Positions 5,154 to 6,124 of a stretch of DNA of 6,124 nucleotides are shown piece after piece. Source of the stretch: Planctomycetota bacterium (GTDB lineage Bacteria > Planctomycetota > PUPC01 > JABMSA01 > JAUWKK01). A program made the translations under genes and the position numbers. Below the pieces are notes generated by a model that had not been told where the DNA came from, did not search any database, and saw only the letters and a list, made by a program, of their open reading frames with translations. The DNA lies in assembly GCA_030614245.1 (NCBI GenBank), contig JAUWKK010000184.1, forward strand, positions 1 through 6,124, written 5' to 3'. How positions within the stretch are numbered: position 1 is the first letter of the stretch; the number at the start of each line of letters is the position of its first letter.

Positions 5154-6124
5154 GCTTCCGACCAGGGCCGGTGAATGGCTCAAGGGAAGCGGCCCGGACT
5201 CGGATATTGTCATAGCAAGCCGCATCAGGCTCGCACGGAACCTGGCCGATTATCCTTTCTCCAGCCGTGCTTCCGCTCAGCAGAAGGAAGAGAACAGCGC
5301 GCTCCTCAAGCGTGCCATCATGGGCAGTGATATCGGCCTGAAACTGGTGTATTACGACCTCAACAACACCGCTGAACTCGACCGCCGCATGCTCGTCGAG
5401 CGACATCTCATCAGCAAGGAGCACGCAGACGGAGACGGCAGTCGAGGCGTCATAATCAGCCGGAACGAAATCCTCAGCATAATGATCAACGAGGAAGACC
5501 ACTTGCGTATTCAGGTGCTCCAATCGGGCTTGCAACTGACCGCAGCGTGGGAGGCGATCGACAGAATAGATGATGTCATAGACCATGATGTCGGCTATGC
5601 GTTTTCGGATGAGTTGGGCTATCTCACGGCCTGTCCGACAAACGTTGGAACCGGAATGCGGGCGTCGGTCATGCTCCACTTGCCGGCGCTCGGCTTCACC
5701 AAGCAGATCGACAAGGTAATGCGGGCGATCAACAAGATGAACCTGGCCGTTCGCGGTCTTTATGGCGAGGGGACGCAGTTTTCCGGGAGTTTCTACCAGA
5801 TTTCCAACCAGGTCACACTGGGCAAATCTGAGGCTGAGATCCTGGACATCATCGGCAGTACAGCCCCGCGTATCATTGAATACGAACGTCAAGCGCGGCA
5901 AGCACTTCTGGCACATAACCGCGAGAGGCTGGAGGACAAGATATGGAGAGCTCTCGGAGTGCTCAAAAACACCCGAACCATCTCCTCGGACGAAACAATC
6001 GACCTGTTATCGTATTTACGTCTTGGAATTAATCTCGAGATTGTCGATAATCTTGATATGAGCGTGGTTAATCAACTGTTTGTGCTTACGCTGCCGGCCC
6101 ATCTGCAAAAGCTGGATGGCCGGG
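5140..6124 (+). CDS. mcsB: McsB protein arginine kinase (3' end beyond window)
   Basis: McsB is a phosphagen-kinase-fold enzyme that phosphorylates arginine residues in proteins using ATP. In Firmicutes this is the degradation tag read by ClpC. The ATG at 5140 has GAGGGG at 5127-5132 and lies inside mcsA, giving a 14-nt overlap and probable translational coupling. The open frame runs off the window after 328 codons; McsB is usually about 350-365 residues, so only the extreme C-terminus is missing. Diagnostic residues are the nucleotide-binding A-S-R-I-R-L-A-R-N-L at 26-35, the McsB hallmark N-E-E-D-H-L-R-I-Q at 117-125, catalytic-region C165 in T-A-C-P-T-N-V-G-T-G, and G-E-G with E210 followed by I-S-N-Q at 221-224. 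The N-E-E-D-H block and lack of the metazoan N-terminal domain separate it from creatine/arginine kinases. The allosteric phosphoarginine-binding region near the C-terminus cannot be assessed. ClpC would be the expected next gene. Confidence 0.95.
   Translation, partial: MDLNELPTRAGEWLKGSGPDSDIVIASRIRLARNLADYPFSSRASAQQKEENSALLKRAIMGSDIGLKLVYYDLNNTAELDRRMLVERHLISKEHADGDGSRGVIISRNEILSIMINEEDHLRIQVLQSGLQLTAAWEAIDRIDDVIDHDVGYAFSDELGYLTACPTNVGTGMRASVMLHLPALGFTKQIDKVMRAINKMNLAVRGLYGEGTQFSGSFYQISNQVTLGKSEAEILDIIGSTAPRIIEYERQARQALLAHNRERLEDKIWRALGVLKNTRTISSDETIDLLSYLRLGINLEIVDNLDMSVVNQLFVLTLPAHLQKLDGR

Noticed and set aside
5122..5916. 264-codon minus-strand frame opposite mcsB
   Set aside because: It is antisense to conserved McsB motifs and its translation has no recognisable domain.

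Overview
The window is moderately GC-rich bacterial chromosomal DNA with six protein genes, all on the + strand, and two gene-poor gaps. The best guess for the host is a Planctomycetota-like bacterium or a relative. This rests on a cytoplasmic zinc-ribbon/single-TM orphan protein, an McsA whose second zinc site is Cys3-Asp, an HPS-RraA fusion, and a dispersed structured intergenic repeat. There is no rRNA or marker gene, so this assignment is tentative. No tRNA, CRISPR array, transposase or prophage gene was seen.

Layout. Bases 1-267 hold no recognisable gene. They contain a short heptamer repeat, a strongly foldable repeat element (about 89-160) and a putative extended -10 promoter. A DUF362-family protein with a twin-arginine N-terminus (268-1215) and an unrecognised zinc-ribbon/transmembrane protein (1258-2529) follow as a likely two-gene unit. 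The intergenic region 2530-2898 carries a second, diverged copy of the repeat element. It then has a near-consensus sigma70-type promoter (TTGACT-N17-TATACT) and a leader of about 157 nt with a hairpin plus U-rich tract resembling an intrinsic terminator or attenuator. That leader precedes queD (2899-3276), which is followed after 6 nt by a 428-residue fusion of a 3-hexulose-6-phosphate synthase domain and an RraA-like domain (3283-4569). After 74 nt without a visible terminator come mcsA (4644-5153) and mcsB (5140 to the window edge, 3' end missing). These two overlap by 14 nt.

How the genes may work together. McsA and McsB form the protein-arginine kinase module that, in Firmicutes, marks proteins for ClpCP degradation and controls stress regulons; clpC may lie just outside the window. 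QueD makes 6-carboxy-tetrahydropterin, and the HPS-RraA fusion points to formaldehyde/pentose-phosphate chemistry. Their tight spacing suggests co-transcription from the 2707-2735 promoter, possibly continuing into mcsAB. The first two genes appear to be a separate unit acting at or across the cell envelope.

The most unusual items are the regulated-looking queD leader, the two-copy structured repeat, the HPS-RraA fusion with both active sites apparently intact and no isomerase nearby, and the orphan zinc-ribbon membrane protein. I found no clear evidence for a wholly new multi-gene system.
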